64,000 nucleotides of DNA from contig CM067322.1 in the NCBI GenBank assembly GCA_034231615.1, forward strand, positions 62,387,032 through 62,451,031, in the 5' to 3' direction. Made by a program: the position numbers and the translations under genes. This document shows positions 22,240-32,770 of the stretch, piece by piece. The notes under the pieces were generated by a model. It worked only from the letters and a program-made list of their open reading frames with translations. It did no database searches and was not told the origin of the DNA. Within the stretch, counting starts at the first letter, position 1. Every line of letters starts with the position of its first letter. Source of the DNA: Meghimatium bilineatum (lineage: Eukaryota; Mollusca; Gastropoda; Stylommatophora; Philomycidae).

Positions 22240-22545
22240 ATGTCGGCTTATATGTCTAAACAATGATAGTTCTTTTTAATAAGGAATCATGTCGGCTTGC
22301 ATGTCTGAATTATAATATTTTTTTAATCAGAAATAATATCGGCTTGCATGTCTGAGCTATAATAATCAGTGATTGTTGTTTAAATGTCTGAACTATGATA
22401 GTTTTTAGTAGGGAATAATGTCGGCTTGCATGTCTGAATAATCATTGTTTTTGATCGTCAATCATGTTGGCTTTCATGTCTGAAAAATGATAGTTTTTGA
22501 TAGGACATAATGTCGGTTTGCATATGCGAACTATGATAGTTTTTT

Positions 22546-22959
22546 TTTGGTTTTAATAGGAAGGAAGCTTAAGAAATACCAGAAGGAAAGAAATAGCTAA
22601 CGTGTGGTGTGTTTTTTTTTAATTAGTAGGACATGAAAAAAACTTCAAGCAATAGAAGTGAATAGATCAAAATGGAAGAGGTTTGTTGAAGAATAAAAAT
22701 GCTCCACAGGGAATGAATGATGAATAAAAAGATAAACATTTGGTGAGTGTTATGCTGGATCGCGTAGCCGAAATCATAGATGGGAGGTCTCGGGTTCAAA
22801 TAATAGTTGGGATTGGATTATATATTTAGGAAGTAAGATTTTAAATTCGACTAGTTCAGGTCGTGGCTTATAAAATTCCTCTCAAAGTTACATAACAGAA
22901 AATCAAAACTGGAAATACGCAAATATAACATAACTGAGTTATATAAAGTACTTCGCTTT
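22546..22959. other. mostly unrecognised; tRNA-like motif near 22,755-22,805
   Basis: GGATCGCGTAGCCGAAATC followed by CTCGGGTTCAAAT (B-box form) at about 22,795 suggests a degraded tRNA or SINE head. The rest has no recognised content. Confidence 0.35.
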
Positions 22960-23560
22960 AACAACAAAAGACTGAATAGACGTCTTGACTGAAGTGCTTT
23001 TAGTTATGCAGACGATATCAGACGATTCTTAGTCTCACAATTTCAATGGGCACAAACTAAACCACTGTTAGAACGCATCGCTATCACTGCTACCGAACGT
23101 GATAATGATGCTTAAAATAAATGTCAACAATAATTGAGAAGGGAATCCCTAAACAAAATATGCTTACATTATTATGCGTTATTAACTTTATTTGCTAACT
23201 GTGAAAATGATGTTTAAGAAAAGCAGCAAACAGAACAAGAAGAGACTATGTGAGGAATGAATAGATTACAAGAGCTGTTGAGGAATGACGTCTGTGATCA
23301 AATATATGGAAAAACAGAAACTCAGATGGTTCGGTCAGTTAATGAGAATTAATCCACACTGGCCAGCAGCAAGAGTAAACGCTATGAGAATGGAAACAAA
23401 AAGAGACAGAGGAAGTTAAAAGAAGAAGGTGGAATGAAGGAGTTAGCAACGTTCTGAAACGTTATAATGTCACTGCATATCAAGTGACAATAGCCCGAAA
23501 ACCGATCCTCAATCAATCCTGCGATGCCCTACAGCAAAAGCAGAGAAAAGACAATATATT
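22960..23560 (+). mobile_element. LINE remnant, family C (RT YADD block and C-terminus)
   Basis: SAFSYADDI at about 23,000 carries the YADD catalytic motif of reverse transcriptases. It is followed by KPLLERIAITATERD, consistent with the palm domain of an RTE-like LINE. After a deletion, the C-terminal part appears: KLRWFGQLMRINPHWPAAR (about 23,310-23,370), then MRMETKRDRGS. This single-copy HWPAAR...MRM segment is the same one amplified at 56.5-57.8 kb. The downstream GCGATGCCCTACAGCAAAAG segment is the one amplified at 58.0-58.5 kb. Confidence 0.75.
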
Positions 23561-23649
23561 CATGTTGCATTGCATTTATTGCATCCTTAGTTTGTTAACT
23601 GCAGTTAATTATTTTAAATTCATGTATCGTATTCTCATATTCTCCAGGA

Positions 23650-23875
23650 GCATAAGTTTAGTTTAAGCTTAGCTTAATTAAACTCCAGGCGCACATTTTT
23701 AGTTTAAGGTTAGCGTAATTAAACTCCGGGCGCAGATGTTTAGTTTAAGCTTAGCTTAATTAAGCTCCAGGTGTATATTGTTTAGTTTAAGCTTAGCTTA
23801 ATTAAGCTCCAGGCGCAGATGTTTAGTTTAAGGTTAGCTTAATTAAACTCCAGGCGCACATGCTTAGTTTAGTTT
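23650..23875. repeat. 41-bp tandem repeat, about five units
   Basis: TTTAGTTTAAG recurs at 23,657, 23,698 and 23,739, spacing 41 bp. Each unit contains a palindromic AAGCTTAGCTTAATTAAGCT-like stretch. Confidence 0.9.
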
Positions 23876-23879
23876 ACTG

Positions 23880-24596
23880 AATCGATGTTAACGCCCTTTA
23901 TTTAGGCAAACTCAAATGGCAGCATATGGAATTTGAACCACGTCCGTTCATTTGACACCTCGCAACTTAAGTCAGTACGTCGTCTGTTTTCAACCAATTA
24001 GTATCCTTAAAAAAGATGCGATTTAAGTCAAGAGTTGTAACGTGTATATTCTCAAGTTACTATGAATCTAGACCAGTCGATCGATGCATAGTCAATACAC
24101 ACTGCACGTATGTAAATTCATCGAGAACTACAAACATTTAACACTAGTATGTCTGGGTAGCGCAAGGTGCTCGATCTCTCCCGGCACATGATGAAGAGTA
24201 TGCATGATGATAGTTCCTGTAGCTCGTTTGTTACACACATATAAACGCACACACCTTAAACGCTCCCTCAGTTGCCCTGCTCGGAATAATTCCAAATTCT
24301 GTAATTCGCAATATCAATAATGCGTAAATAGGGCTCACTAGCAACATTCGGACATTGTTATTACAATAATTATCAGCTCTATCCCAATTGAGCTGAACTG
24401 GTCTACGTTGACCCCGACAAACAAACAACACATGGAGATAATGTTGACAAATAATGTCATATATTGTTAAATAGAAAATAACCGATGGAGGTCATTTTGA
24501 AAGTAAAACGCATATAATGTTAGATGAAGATTGCGCACGGTGATTAGATTATTGAACTAAAAAGATCGGGACACACAATCTATTCGCTGGAACCCT
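23880..24596. other. no recognised feature
   Basis: About 700 bp of unique-looking DNA. CTGGGTAGCGCAAGG near 24,154 faintly resembles a tRNA A-box but has no partner. Confidence 0.4.
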
Positions 24597-24674
24597 TTGT
24601 TGCCTTTCGGCGACAGGGGTAGTTGTTGCCTTTCGGCGACAGGGGTAGTTGTTGCCTTTCGGCGACAGGGGTAG
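24597..24674. repeat. 26-bp tandem repeat, three units, at the end of a LINE ORF
   Basis: GTTGCCTTTCGGCGACAGGG plus GTAGTT occurs three times with no or few differences. The single-copy equivalent at about 7,500-7,525 (opposite orientation) is CCATGACGCCGCAAGGCAAA. Confidence 0.9.
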
Positions 24675-24800
24675 AAGAATTTTCAGGAGACGACCCTCTT
24701 GTGTGCTGAGTATATTGTGGAATTTGTCGCCTCTTTTATTTCAATGGTCCATCGTTTTCGTGGTCGGCCTCTAGATCTGAATTCACTGTATATATGTGTA
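24597..24800 (-). mobile_element. LINE 3' end, RTE-like (family B type)
   Basis: The minus strand encodes HIYSEFRSRGRPRKRWTIEI, KEATNSTIYSAHKRVVS and then a terminal PCRRKATT/PLSPKGNN segment. The terminal segment is homologous to the end of the copy at 7.5 kb and has been tandemly triplicated. Confidence 0.7.
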
Positions 24801-24879
24801 GCATAGCTTACTGTGGTAGCTGTTTGAAACGTCAAAATAACAAACAAAATCGTCACACCCCTGCATACCCCGCCCCACA

Positions 24880-25403
24880 AAAAAAAAATCCCGCAAAATA
24901 TTTTGATGTATTATTTTATTTTATTCCGAAATCTTGATGTGAAGGGCTGAGTAAAAATTAATCATTAATCATATTCTAATAGACCATGAGAACATTTGAA
25001 TATGTTTACTTCATCTTAGTATAAATAATCAAGAAATTTGGAAATTTGCTGGCTGTTCAAAGTTTGTATACATGTTAACATGTTTCATTTCAGCATAAAT
25101 TCAGCCAATTAAACAAATATTAGGGTCTACTATGAGATATATACCAATTTTTACAAACCGGGATATTTCTGTTTTGATAAAGATTTTCGGGACACTGGGA
25201 CAACTCATAAAATAATTGGAACTGTCCCGGTAAACCCAAGACGTCTGGTCACACTGGATTACCGTATTTGGTAAAATATTCTAAAAATATATAAAAACAC
25301 AGTGATAATTTACGATACTGTTATCATTATATTCGGATAGTTATTCTGATATCTGATATAATAGAAAATATATCTGATTTAAATATTTTAATAAATAGCT
25401 TAC
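24880..25403 (-). other. start of intron 1 of the SRD5A-like gene; nothing else recognised
   Basis: If the exon at 25,404-25,720 is functional, transcription runs leftwards and this is its first intron. It begins GTAAGC on the minus strand. It is AT-rich. No second exon was recognised here or further left. Confidence 0.5.
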
Positions 25404-25720
25404 CTTTGAAAATAATGAATTAGGAAGAGTCCAACAGCAAACAGGTTAAGCCTATTATTGACCTTGGCACAGTCGGCATTAAACGCTAAAATAAATGGGA
25501 CACCAAAAGATGGGAATTCCTGAAATACCCATGCGAATTTTGGTGGGACAAGAGTGCCCCATCCTGATCGCGAGTATCGTCCGTAAGGTGCAGTGACCTG
25601 CAGAAGTGATATAAGAAGCAGTAATCCCCATATTAGGACAATAAACGATATGTATTCCATAAGCTTCTCTTCATTTCTTAACAGTGTATCAGTTAAGTCC
25701 TGCATTATGGAAATCGCCAT
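25404..25720 (-). CDS. SRD5A: steroid 5-alpha-reductase-like, first coding exon
   Basis: This exon encodes the N-terminus of a 3-oxo-5-alpha-steroid 4-dehydrogenase. The family comprises NADPH-dependent membrane enzymes of the endoplasmic reticulum that reduce the C4-C5 double bond of 3-oxo-4-ene steroids. From the preferred start (Met at 25,720), residues about 24-42 form a hydrophobic first membrane segment. YGRYS (46-50), AWVFQEFPS (63-71) and LFLIHYFQR (98-106) follow, all in the family order. Glu68 and Tyr103 match the two residues (E57, Y91 in human SRD5A2) known to contact the steroid. The exon ends in CAAAG|GTAAGC, splitting an Arg codon (phase 2), as I recall for the vertebrate genes. 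An upstream in-frame Met at 25,741 exists, but the Met at 25,720 has the better context (AACATGG). The paralogue (SRD5A1 or 2) is not resolved. No downstream exons were found; a long intron, or an isolated relic, are both possible. Confidence 0.85.
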
Positions 25721-25764
25721 GTTGTCATTCGGAACATACAATAAACTAATCCGCTAGAGACACA

Positions 25765-25802
25765 GTTATAAATGCTGTCGCCACGCCCACTTCGTGACGT
25801 CC
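25765..25802 (-). promoter_or_regulatory. candidate promoter elements of the SRD5A-like gene
   Basis: On the minus strand upstream of the start codon lie a CRE-like GACGTCA (25,795-25,801), a GGGCGTGG GC/KLF-type box (25,781-25,788) and a TATA-like TTATAA (25,767-25,772), about 47-52 bp before the ATG. The arrangement is plausible but unsupported by transcript data. Confidence 0.3.
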
Positions 25803-25892
25803 TCATTGAGGCCCTGAAAGGGAAAGCGGATTTGCCGAGTCATAATTAAAGTTCACGGCTTTCTCTAACCTGTTCATCCTCTCTCCTCCTCC

Positions 25893-25922
25893 TCGTAGTA
25901 GTAGTAGTAATAATAGTAGTAA

Positions 25923-25961
<39 letters not shown>

Positions 25962-25963
25962 CA
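25893..25963. repeat. (TAG)n microsatellite
   Basis: TAG trinucleotides with two TAA interruptions. The poly-Leu and poly-Tyr open frames here are artefacts. Confidence 0.95.
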
Positions 25964-26184
25964 ATAACTTGTAATTAAATATAATATAAATGTGCATATT
26001 AGTTGTTGAAAACGTTCATATAAAAGTAAAATGAAAACTAAAATAACTATGTAAGCTGACTTGTGTGGGCGGTCATTTCTCTCCGTCACAATTAACTCTG
26101 TTATCAACAATAGCAAGACGTATATGAAGTTGGGGTGGGGGGAGGGTGGGGTTAAATCCCCGCATCAACTCCCCCTCCTAGGAC

Positions 26185-26370
26185 ATCAGAACATAACATC
26201 TAGTACTAGGAAGCAAGTCAAATAGAAGGTTGACGGCCCCGCCACCCCCATAACATAACATCTAGTACTAAGAAGCAAGTTAAATAGAAGGTTGACGGCC
26301 CCGCCCCCCATAACATAACATCTAGTACTAAGAAGCAAGTTAAATAGAAAGTAAAAGTCTCCGCCTCCCT
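26185..26370. repeat. ~60-bp tandem repeat, three units
   Basis: ATAACATAACATCTAGTACT recurs about every 60 bp. Each unit has a C-rich end (GACGGCCCCGCC). Confidence 0.9.
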
Positions 26371-27059
26371 CCCCCCCCCCCAGTAAAGAAAATTCTAAGG
26401 AAAACGAAGTAACGTCCTTTTCTATGTATTACCGAAAATATATCTACGCCCCTGAACCATGAGCACTTTACCCTCCACCCTCTTTGTCAGCTCCAGTGAT
26501 ATGTCGCAGATGTTCAACTTGTCTCTCATTTGTTATGCTTGTTTCCAGGTATACGTCACGAGTGAGTTTTTCAAAACATATTACACTTCACCAGGACCGT
26601 AGTTTATTAAAAGCAAAAGAAGAGAGGGCACTAAACTGTTTATTTTACATCATTTTAAAGTATTTTTCTGTAGTTTCATTGAGTTGACCATCATCGATCA
26701 TTTTATGTGGCTGTCCATAAATGAGGTTAATAATTGAGAATATTTTTAGGGTGGAGTGTGAAACAGATTGACAGTTGTTGACAAGGGAAAAGTTGACTTC
26801 AACAATATTGTTTCTATACAACATTAATTTTTTTAATTTGAAAATGTTTATACAAATTTGAAAAAAAGAAAGATTTGTGCGCACTTTCCTTCTAATTTTT
26901 TTGGGCGGGGTGTACATTTTTTAAATCAATCAAGCACAAGGGCGGGTGGGGGGGGGATTCCTAGAACACTTTAAAGTTGTTAAAATGGGGGAGGGGTAAA
27001 AATTGACAAAAAGTTTATGTAACTGATGTACATCTCCCATACTTGTTTTGCTGTGTTAA
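26371..27059. other. no recognised gene; solo MITE-like end
   Basis: GGCTGTCCATAAATGAGG at 26,710-26,727 matches the terminal repeat of the element at 54.14-54.50 kb, but no opposite end is seen. Homopolymer G and C runs occur. Confidence 0.4.
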
Positions 27060-27210
27060 ATATCATTCTTAATTTTTTTCTAATGTGCTTGTTTGAGCCA
27101 ACATCTAGCTAAATATCATTCTTAATTTGTTTCTAATGTGCTTGTTTGAGCCAACATCTAGCTAAATATCATTCTCATTTTTTTACAATTCAACACTTCG
27201 TTAAATATAA
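27060..27210. repeat. ~54-bp tandem duplication, 2.7 units
   Basis: AAATATCATTCTTAATTT...GTGCTTGTTTGAGCCAACAT occurs twice nearly identically plus a partial third unit. Confidence 0.85.
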
Positions 27211-27233
27211 AGCTCAATTTTTCCAATGTGTGG

Positions 27234-27722
27234 CAGGGGTGGGCAAACTTTTTGTGCAGAGGGCCACATTGAAAATTGTAAAGCTATTGGAGGGCCGCAT
27301 ATAATATTATGTATATTTTTGTTTAAAATTCTCGGTAAGTAATCAATTAAATATTTTTATTGTAAAGAAAGGTAGTTTTACATAATGCAGATAACTTCTG
27401 AAATAAATTACATTTCTAACAGACTTACACTATAACAGTATATTTTCTAATATTGATAAAAGGTAAAAGGTTTTGCAAATATTTTAACAATATTTAAAAA
27501 ATATTATATTGCATACAGTTACAATATGGGTTTTAATATGGGTATCAATAGTTTTAATGAAGATTTAAAAAAACATCATACACATACAGTCACAACAGTT
27601 ACAACTTTATTGATATTATTAATTTCTAATGAGATGTATGTAATTGCTTGTAAGATTTTATAATTCCTTTGAAATCTGAAACAAGTTTACTTGTAGAAAT
27701 TTCCATAGTTTGCCCACCCCTG
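27234..27722. mobile_element. hAT-type MITE
   Basis: It begins CAGGGGTGGGCAAACTTTTT and ends with the complement of CAGGGGTGGGCAAACT, so the TIRs are nearly perfect over 16 bp. Inside the left end are GAGGGCCACATTG and GAGGGCCGCAT, as in many hAT MITEs. The flanking 8-mers ATGTGTGG and ATCTATGG agree at six of eight positions, consistent with a decayed 8-bp hAT target duplication. The interior is AT-rich and non-coding. Confidence 0.85.
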
Positions 27723-28204
27723 ATCTATGGTATTTTCCTCTATTTTAATGAACTTCTGAATCTCCATACCCTCGTGTTATATGGATTTGTATGTTAACAA
27801 TCTGTGAATCACATCTGATCGTTTTAGCATAATGAGTAAAAGAGATAAAAAAGATATTACTGATTATTGAACCGATCTAAAACACTTAGACTGCGCAGTC
27901 TCATTGGTGCTCAGTTTCATTGACAATCAGACTCCTGCTGGAGATATGGAATGGTATAAACGATATAAATGCTGATGATTCCTGTGAATAGTTGATTAAA
28001 ACCAAACTTAATTCGGCTTCGTAAATACTAGTGTACTACATAATATTTTGTGTGTGTGAGCTAATACAGTGTCAGAATTAATATATTTCTATAGGTATTC
28101 GTGCTGCACGATCTATCCATGTCCTGCACACTTTCTCACAGCTTCCATTCTCTTTTAAGTGTTGCACGTTTAGGTCTTTTCATGTGTTCTTTAATTTATT
28201 AAAA
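27723..28204. other. no recognised feature
   Basis: Spacer before the 43-bp array. Confidence 0.4.
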
Positions 28205-31200
28205 TAACAATATATTCTACCTCAAGGCGTGGTAGCTCAGTGGTTAGTAACAATATATTCTACGTCAAGGCGTGGTAGCTCAGTGGTTAGTAACAATATA
28301 TTCTACGTCAAGGCGTGGTAGCTCAGTGGTTAGTAACAATATATTCTACGTCAAGGCGTGGTAGCTCAGTGGTTAGTAACAATATATTCTACCTCAAGGC
28401 GTGGTAGCTCAGTGGTTAGTAACAATATATTCTACGTCAAAGCGTGGTAGCTCAGTGGTTAGTAACAATATATTCTACCTCAAGGCGTGGTAGCTCAGTG
28501 GTTAGTAACAATATATTCTACGTCAAAGCGTGGTAGCTCAGTGGTTAGTAACAATATATTCTACGTCAAAGCGTGGTAGCTCAGTGGTTAGTAACAATAT
28601 ATTCTACGTCAAAGCGTGGTAGCTCAGTGGTTAGTAACAATATATTCTACGCCAAGACCAGGTAGCTCAGTGGTTAGTAACAATATATTCTACGTCAAGG
28701 CGTGGTAGCTCAGTGGTTAGTAACAATATATTCTACGCCAAGACAAGGTAGTTCAATGGTTAGTAACAATATATTCTACGTCAAGGCGTGGTAGCTCAGT
28801 GGTTAGTAACAATATATTCTACGTCAAAGAGTGGTAGCTCAGTGGTTAGTAACAATATATTCTACGTCAAAGCGTGGTAGCTCAGTGGTTAGTAACAATA
28901 TATTCTACGTCAAAGCGTGGTAGCTCAGTGGTTAGTAACAATATATTCTACGTCAAAGCGTGGTAGCTCAGTGGTTAGTAACAATATATTCTACCTCAAG
29001 GCGTGGTAGCTCAGTGGTTAGTAACAATATATTCTACGTCAAGGCGTGGTAGCTCAGTGGTTAGTAACAATATATTCTACGTCAAAGCGTGGTAGCTCAG
29101 TGGTTAGTAACAATATATTCTACGTCAAAGCGTGGTAGCTCAGTGGTTAGTAACAATATATTCTACGTCAAGGCGTGGTAGCTCAGTGGTTAGTAACAAT
29201 ATATTCTACCTCAAGGCGTGGTAGCTCAGTGGTTAGTAACAATATATTCTACGTCAAGGCGTGGTAGCTCAGTGGTTAGTAACAATATATTCTACGTCAA
29301 GGCGTGGTAGCTCAGTGGTTAGTAACAATATATTCTACGTCAAAGCGTGGTAGCTCAGTGGTTAGTAACAATATATTCTACGCCAAGACAAGGTAGTTCA
29401 ATGGTTAGTAACAATATATTCTACGTCAAAGCGTGGTAGCTCAGTGGTTAGTAACAATATATTCTACGTCAAAGCGTGGTAGCTCAGTGGTTAGTAACAA
29501 TATATTCTACGTCAAAGCGTGGTAGCTCAGTGGTTAGTAACAATATATTCTACGCCAAAGCGTGGTAGCTCAGTGGTTAGTAACAATATATTCTACGTCA
29601 AAGCGTGGTAGCTCAGTGGTTAGTAACAATATATTCTACGACAAAGCGTGGTAGCTCAGTGGTTAGTAACAATATATTCTACGTCAAAGCGTGGTAGCTC
29701 AGTGGTTACTAACAATATATTCTACGTCAAAGCGTGGTAGCTCAGTGGTTAGTAACAATATATTCTACGTCAAGGCGTGGTAGCTCAGTGGTTAGTAACA
29801 ATATATTCTACGTCAAAGCGTGGTAGCTCAGTGGTTAGTAACAATATATTCTACGTCAAAGCGTGGTAGCTCAGTGGTTAGTAACAATATATTCTACGTC
29901 AAAGCGTGGTAGCTCAGTGGTTAGTAACAATATATTCTACCTCAAGGCGTGGTAGCTCAGTGGTTAGTAACAATATATTCTACGTCAAAGCGTGGTAGCT
30001 CAGTGGTTAGTAACAATATATTCTACGCCAAGACAAGGTAGTTCAATGGTTAGTAACAATATATTCTACGTCAAAGCGTGGTAGCTCAGTGGTTAGTAAC
30101 AATATATTCTACGCCAAGACAAGGTAGTTCAATGGTTAGTAACAATATATTCTACGTCAAAGCGTGGTAGCTCAGTGGTTAGTAACAATATATTCTACGT
30201 CAAAGCGTGGTAGCTCAGTGGTTAGTAACAATATATTCTACCTCAAGGCGTGGTAGCTCAGTGGTTAGTAACAATATATTCTACGTCAAAGCGTGGTAGC
30301 TCAGTGGTTAGTAACAATATATTCTACGCCAAGACAAGGTAGTTCAATGGTTAGTAACAATATATTCTACGTCAAAGCGTGGTAGCTCAGTGGTTAGTAA
30401 CAATATATTCTACGCCAAGACAAGGTAGTTCAATGGTTAGTAACAATATATTCTACGTCAAAGCGTGGTAGCTCAGTGGTTAGTAACAATATATTCTACG
30501 TCAAAGCGTGGTAGCTCAGTGGTTAGTAACAATATATTCTACGTCAAAGCGTGGTAGCTCAGTGGTTAGTAACAATATATTCTACCTCAAGGCGTGGTAG
30601 CTCAGTGGTTAGTAACAATATATTCTACGTCAAAGCGTGGTAGCTCAGTGGTTAGTAACAATATATTCTACGCCAAGACAAGGTAGTTCAATGGTTAGTA
30701 ACAATATATTCTACGTCAAAGCGTGGTAGCTCAGTGGTTAGTAACAATATATTCTACGCCAAGACAAGGTAGTTCAATGGTTAGTAACAATATATTCTAC
30801 GTCAAAGCGTGGTAGCTCAGTGGTTAGTAACAATATATTCTACGTCAAAGCGTGGTAGCTCAGTGGTTAGTAACAATATATTCTACGTCAAAGCGTGGTA
30901 GCTCAGTGGTTAGTAACAATATATTCTACGTCAAGGCGTGGTAGATCAGTGGTTAGTAACAATATATTCTACGTCAAAGCGTGGTAGCTCAGTGGTTAGT
31001 AACAATATATTCTACGCCAAGACAAGGTAGTTCAATGGTTAGTAACAATATATTCTACGTCAAAGCGTGGTAGCTCAGTGGTTAGTAACAATATATTCTA
31101 CGTCAAGGCGTGGTAGCTCAGTGGTTAGTAACAATATATTCTACGTCAAGGCGTGGTAGCTCAGTGGTTAGTAACAATATATTCTACGTCAAAGCGTGGT

Positions 31201-31614
31201 AGCTCAGTGGTTAGTAACAATATATTCTACGTCAAAGCGTGGTAGATCAGTGGTTAGTAACAATATATTCTACCTCAAGGCGTGGTAGATCAGTGGTTAG
31301 TAACAATATATTCTACCTCAAGGCTTGGTAGATCAGTGGTTAGTAACAATATATTCTACCTCAAGGTGTGGTAGCTCAGTGGTTAGTAACAATATATTCT
31401 ACCTCAAGGCGTGGTAGATCAGTGGTTAGTAACAATATATTCTACCTCAAGGTGTGGTAGCTCAGTGGTTAGTAACAATATATTCTACCTCAAGGTGTGG
31501 TAGATCAGTGGTTAGTAACAATATATTCTACCTCAAGGCGTGGTAGATCAGTGGTTAGTAACAATATATTCTACCTCAAGGTGTGGTAGCTCAGTGGTTA
31601 GTAACAATATATTC
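28205..31614. repeat. 43-bp satellite carrying a tRNA A-box, about 79 units
   Basis: The unit is GCGTGGTAGCTCAGTGGTTA followed by GTAACAATATATTCTACGTC and AAA. Starts at 28,227, 28,270 and 28,313 show an exact 43-bp period. Each unit includes TAGCTCAGTGGT, a strong match to the Pol III A-box of tRNA genes. No B-box or 3' tRNA half is present, so these are not tRNA genes. Variants (CTCAAGGCG, GTCAAAGCG, GCCAAGACAAGG with TTCAATGG) recur in ordered blocks. CTCAAGG starts at 29,941, 30,242 and 30,586, that is 7 and then 8 units apart, showing higher-order duplication. The right edge (31.2-31.6 kb) favours TAGATCAGTGG variants. Confidence 0.97.
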
Positions 31615-31639
31615 GTTTTGTTTTCTACAGGATCTCCCC

Positions 31640-32215
31640 AGAATTAGAGTGCGACATCAGGTAGCATAAGTTAGGTCGTACCTTGAAATAACAGAATACA
31701 ACCACCAGCCATTATACCAACATCTAGATGTGTAAAATGGAAAACGAATCAAGCGTGGCACATCATGGATGACAGAGGCTGAAGACACATTGCGAAAAGT
31801 ATGTGAATTTGAAGAAATAGGAAAGGACAGTGAATGGGTGGAGGTAGACACTGAGAAGAAATCACTGACTAAAGTAATAATACAACTAGATAAAGCGTGT
31901 CGAAAATAGACGGGTGTCAGTGCCCAGGCTACAGTGCATGAACTCGCCCAGTTACACTCGAAACAACAAGACATAATTATACACACAGATGGCTCAGTTA
32001 ACAGAAACATAAATAAAAGCGGTTGATGTTTTGTTACCTACAGAAACGGCGTGAAGTTGGTAGAGAAATCTTTAGCACATCCCACTGTCACATCGAGCAT
32101 GAGGATGGAGAAAGGGGGAGTTACATCAGCACTTGATTGGTTGATAACCGATACATCAACACACTCAGTAATACTCACAGACTCTCAAAGCATGCATAAC
32201 ATGGACATGATGTAA
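31640..32215 (+). mobile_element. LINE RNase H domain, family G
   Basis: Frames show WMTEAEDTLRKVCEFEEIGK, then IIIHTDGSVNRNINKSG (first Asp, about 31,975-32,020). TSSMRMEKGGVTSAL (Glu, about 32,095) and VILTDSQSMHNMD (Asp, about 32,170-32,205) follow. The last block is missing because a minus-strand SINE-like repeat begins right after it. Stops at 31,907 and 32,023 break the reading. Confidence 0.75.
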
Positions 32216-32224
32216 TAGTCATCA

Positions 32225-32490
32225 CAACATTTCGAAAATTCTTCTCGTTTAGAGCCAGTGTTCATGCTTCTCTGGGTGTCATGTTCAGGTTGTATTTCTT
32301 CTTCAGTGTTCATTCTCAAATTCCCACTAGATTTCTCTTGTAACAGGACAATGATCCTACAAGATTTCCAGTTGGATGTAGTCCAGAGAATGGAAATGCG
32401 TTGTGTTGCCGTTTTATTTGCGCCAATGGCCCAACACATCCGTCTTCGGCTGAAGGTTGTATTTGATAGCAAGCATCCATCTTCATCGTG
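32225..32490 (-). mobile_element. SINE-I related copy (variant B)
   Basis: Reverse-oriented TTCATTCTCAAATTCCCACT, GATGTAGTCCAGAGAATGGA, TGCGTTGTGTTGCCGTTTTA and CAACACATCCGTCTTCGGC. A plus-strand sister copy lies at 50.46-50.64 kb. It shares the 3' module with SINE-I. Confidence 0.75.
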
Positions 32491-32499
32491 AAGTACTTC

Positions 32500-32770
32500 T
32501 TTTTCGATATCCTAGCATCAACGCTTTCATTATGGTCTTTTCTAGGCTGTCGTGTCATTTGATATAGTCAAAATAAGTTAATTTTCTAGAGTTCCTTGTT
32601 GTTTAGCCAGTTTTCTTTTACTTTTATTACTCTCAAAATGTCAATTTTGGTGATCTCTTTGGTCCATGGTTTGCTGATGATTCTTTTGTAGCATGGTGTT
32701 TCAAATTATATAATTATGTTTCTCATATTATTGGTGATTGTCCAAGATTCACATCCATATATTGCAATGG
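32500..32770 (-). mobile_element. LINE fragment, RTE-like
   Basis: The minus strand reads YGCESWTITNNMRNIII near 32,740, then CYKRIISKPWTKEITKID and LRVIKVKENWLNNKEL. This corresponds to the LYGSETW...RRMLRISW region of RTE-like LINEs. Short and frame-broken. Confidence 0.6.

Larger units (their letters stand above)
20895..22545. repeat. ~48-bp minisatellite, split by two LINE insertions
   Basis: Units contain ATGTCGGCTTACATGTCTGA then ACTATGATAGTTTTTT with a variable linker. Array DNA is found at about 20,895-21,143, 21,609-21,702 and 22,240-22,545. The interruptions are two LINE fragments with target duplications made from the array unit itself. Confidence 0.9.

Noticed and set aside
25803..26116. 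Poly-Leu and poly-Tyr open frames
   Set aside because: They are translations of the (TAG)n microsatellite; they overlap the region just upstream of the SRD5A exon but are not part of it.
28205..31614. Cluster of tRNA genes
   Set aside because: Only the A-box half of a tRNA is present in each 43-bp unit; there is no anticodon arm, B-box or acceptor stem.
28205..31614. CRISPR-like array
   Set aside because: The units are uniform, with no unique spacers between them, and the DNA is clearly animal. The same holds for all other arrays.
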